DNA from: Punica granatum | Taxonomy: Eukaryota; Streptophyta; Magnoliopsida; Myrtales; Lythraceae | Direction of reading: 5' to 3' | Assembly (NCBI RefSeq): GCF_007655135.1 | Contig: NC_045130.1 | Coordinates: forward strand, 9,796,001-9,860,000 | Length of the DNA: 64,000 nucleotides | Shown here: piece after piece, positions 63,760-64,000 of the stretch | Layout: each line of letters opens with the position of its first letter | Position numbering within the stretch: position 1 is the first letter of the stretch | Made by a program: the position numbers and the translations under genes | Notes under the pieces: model-generated | What the model was told of the DNA's origin: nothing | The model's database searches: none | The model's input: only the letters and a program-made list of their open reading frames with translations

Positions 63760-64000
63760 CGCTGGAGTACTCCGAATCAGAAGAATAATCTGAGTCTGTA
63801 ACTAACTCATAGTAAGACTCATCAGAATCATAATCAGAATCTTCAATAGGTTCATAGTTCCTAGACATGACTCCTAAGAATACTTGGGCACGATTGTTAC
63901 TACGATTCTTCTTCTGACTACATTCATTAGCATAGTGACCGACTTCGTTGCAGATCCAACAACGACAAGACTTCTTACCCTCAGGGCAATACTTCTTTTT
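63752..64000 (-). CDS. Capsid protein C-terminus (cut by window end), copy J
   Basis: About 82 C-terminal codons: zinc knuckle CWICNEVGHYANEC and acidic tail ending at the stop 63752-63754. The upstream part is outside the window. Confidence 0.85.
   Translation of the reverse strand, partial: KKKYCPEGKKSCRCWICNEVGHYANECSQKKNRSNNRAQVFLGVMSRNYEPIEDSDYDSDESYYELVTDSDYSSDSEYSSDG

Larger units (their letters stand above)
51841..64000. repeat. 15-kb direct tandem duplication, copy 2 (cut by window end)
   Basis: Second copy of 36746-48900. It includes the same truncated MP, the same inverted junction with lineage 3 and the same damaged hydrophobic ORF. About 2.9 kb of the repeat should lie beyond the window. 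Confidence 0.92.
57301..64000 (-). mobile_element. Endogenous pararetrovirus copy J (lineage 3, cut by window end)
   Basis: Duplicate of G. MP, TAV and polymerase are all open here, so J is the better-preserved lineage 3 copy. Confidence 0.9.

Noticed and set aside
1..64000. LTR retrotransposon
   Set aside because: No LTRs or integrase domain; movement protein, viroplasmin-type TAV and the promoter layout are pararetroviral.
1..64000. CRISPR array or bacterial mobile element
   Set aside because: No short regularly spaced repeats; the repeats are multi-kilobase viral copies with plant-type regulatory signals.

Overview
The whole window is pararetroviral DNA. I see no host gene, rRNA, tRNA gene or unrelated transposon. 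The genes are those of a plant Caulimoviridae member: a 30K-type movement protein (MP), a coiled-coil protein, a capsid protein (CP) with a CX2CX4HX4C zinc knuckle, a protease-reverse transcriptase-RNase H polyprotein, a viroplasmin/transactivator (TAV), a plant-type promoter with TATA box and as-1-like element, and a tRNA-Met primer-binding site (PBS). Separate MP, CP, polymerase and TAV frames plus extra small frames are most like caulimo-, soymo- or rosadnaviruses; the genus cannot be fixed from sequence alone. Ten rearranged copies and fragments, several with broken frames, point to an endogenous virus cluster in a plant chromosome. The host cannot be named.

One genome unit is about 9.47 kb. 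Its order in the sense direction is: promoter and leader with a small ORF (41 or 52 codons) - MP (340 aa) - conserved spacer of about 190 nt - 122/123 aa CxxC protein - overlapping 40 aa hydrophobic ORF - 86 aa helical protein - PBS - 207 aa coiled-coil protein - CP (806 aa) - polymerase (716-721 aa) - TAV (535-546 aa) - promoter. Neighbouring frames touch or overlap by a few bases, as expected for polycistronic translation aided by a TAV.

Layout: copy A (+, 1-9371, 5' end outside the window); copy B (-, 9372-18865); copy C (+, 18866-28310); fragment D (+, 28311-29597), which holds a divergent lineage and a second divergent CxxC-protein/hydrophobic-ORF module; copy E (-, about 29598-36744); copy F (+, 36746-42204); copy G (-, 42205-about 50950); a scrambled patch H (50951-51187); copy I (+, about 51188-57300); copy J (-, 57301 to the window end). 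A and B form a spacerless 9.37-kb palindrome. B and C are inverted around a 50-bp spacer. F-G-H is repeated as I-J in a direct tandem duplication with a 15,095-bp period. A/B/C, E/F/I and G/J are three diverged lineages.

No single copy has every gene open, but each gene type is open in at least one copy. Most breaks are one-base changes in homopolymers, so the insertions are young or the assembly has homopolymer errors. In every neighbouring pair with intact promoters (A/B, C/E, F/G, I/J) the promoters converge on an inverted junction, an arrangement expected to produce double-stranded RNA. The items I consider most worth attention are the overlapping hydrophobic ORF, a hairpin with compensating synonymous changes inside an RNase H insertion, junctions clustered just upstream of the PBS, and the divergent module in fragment D.
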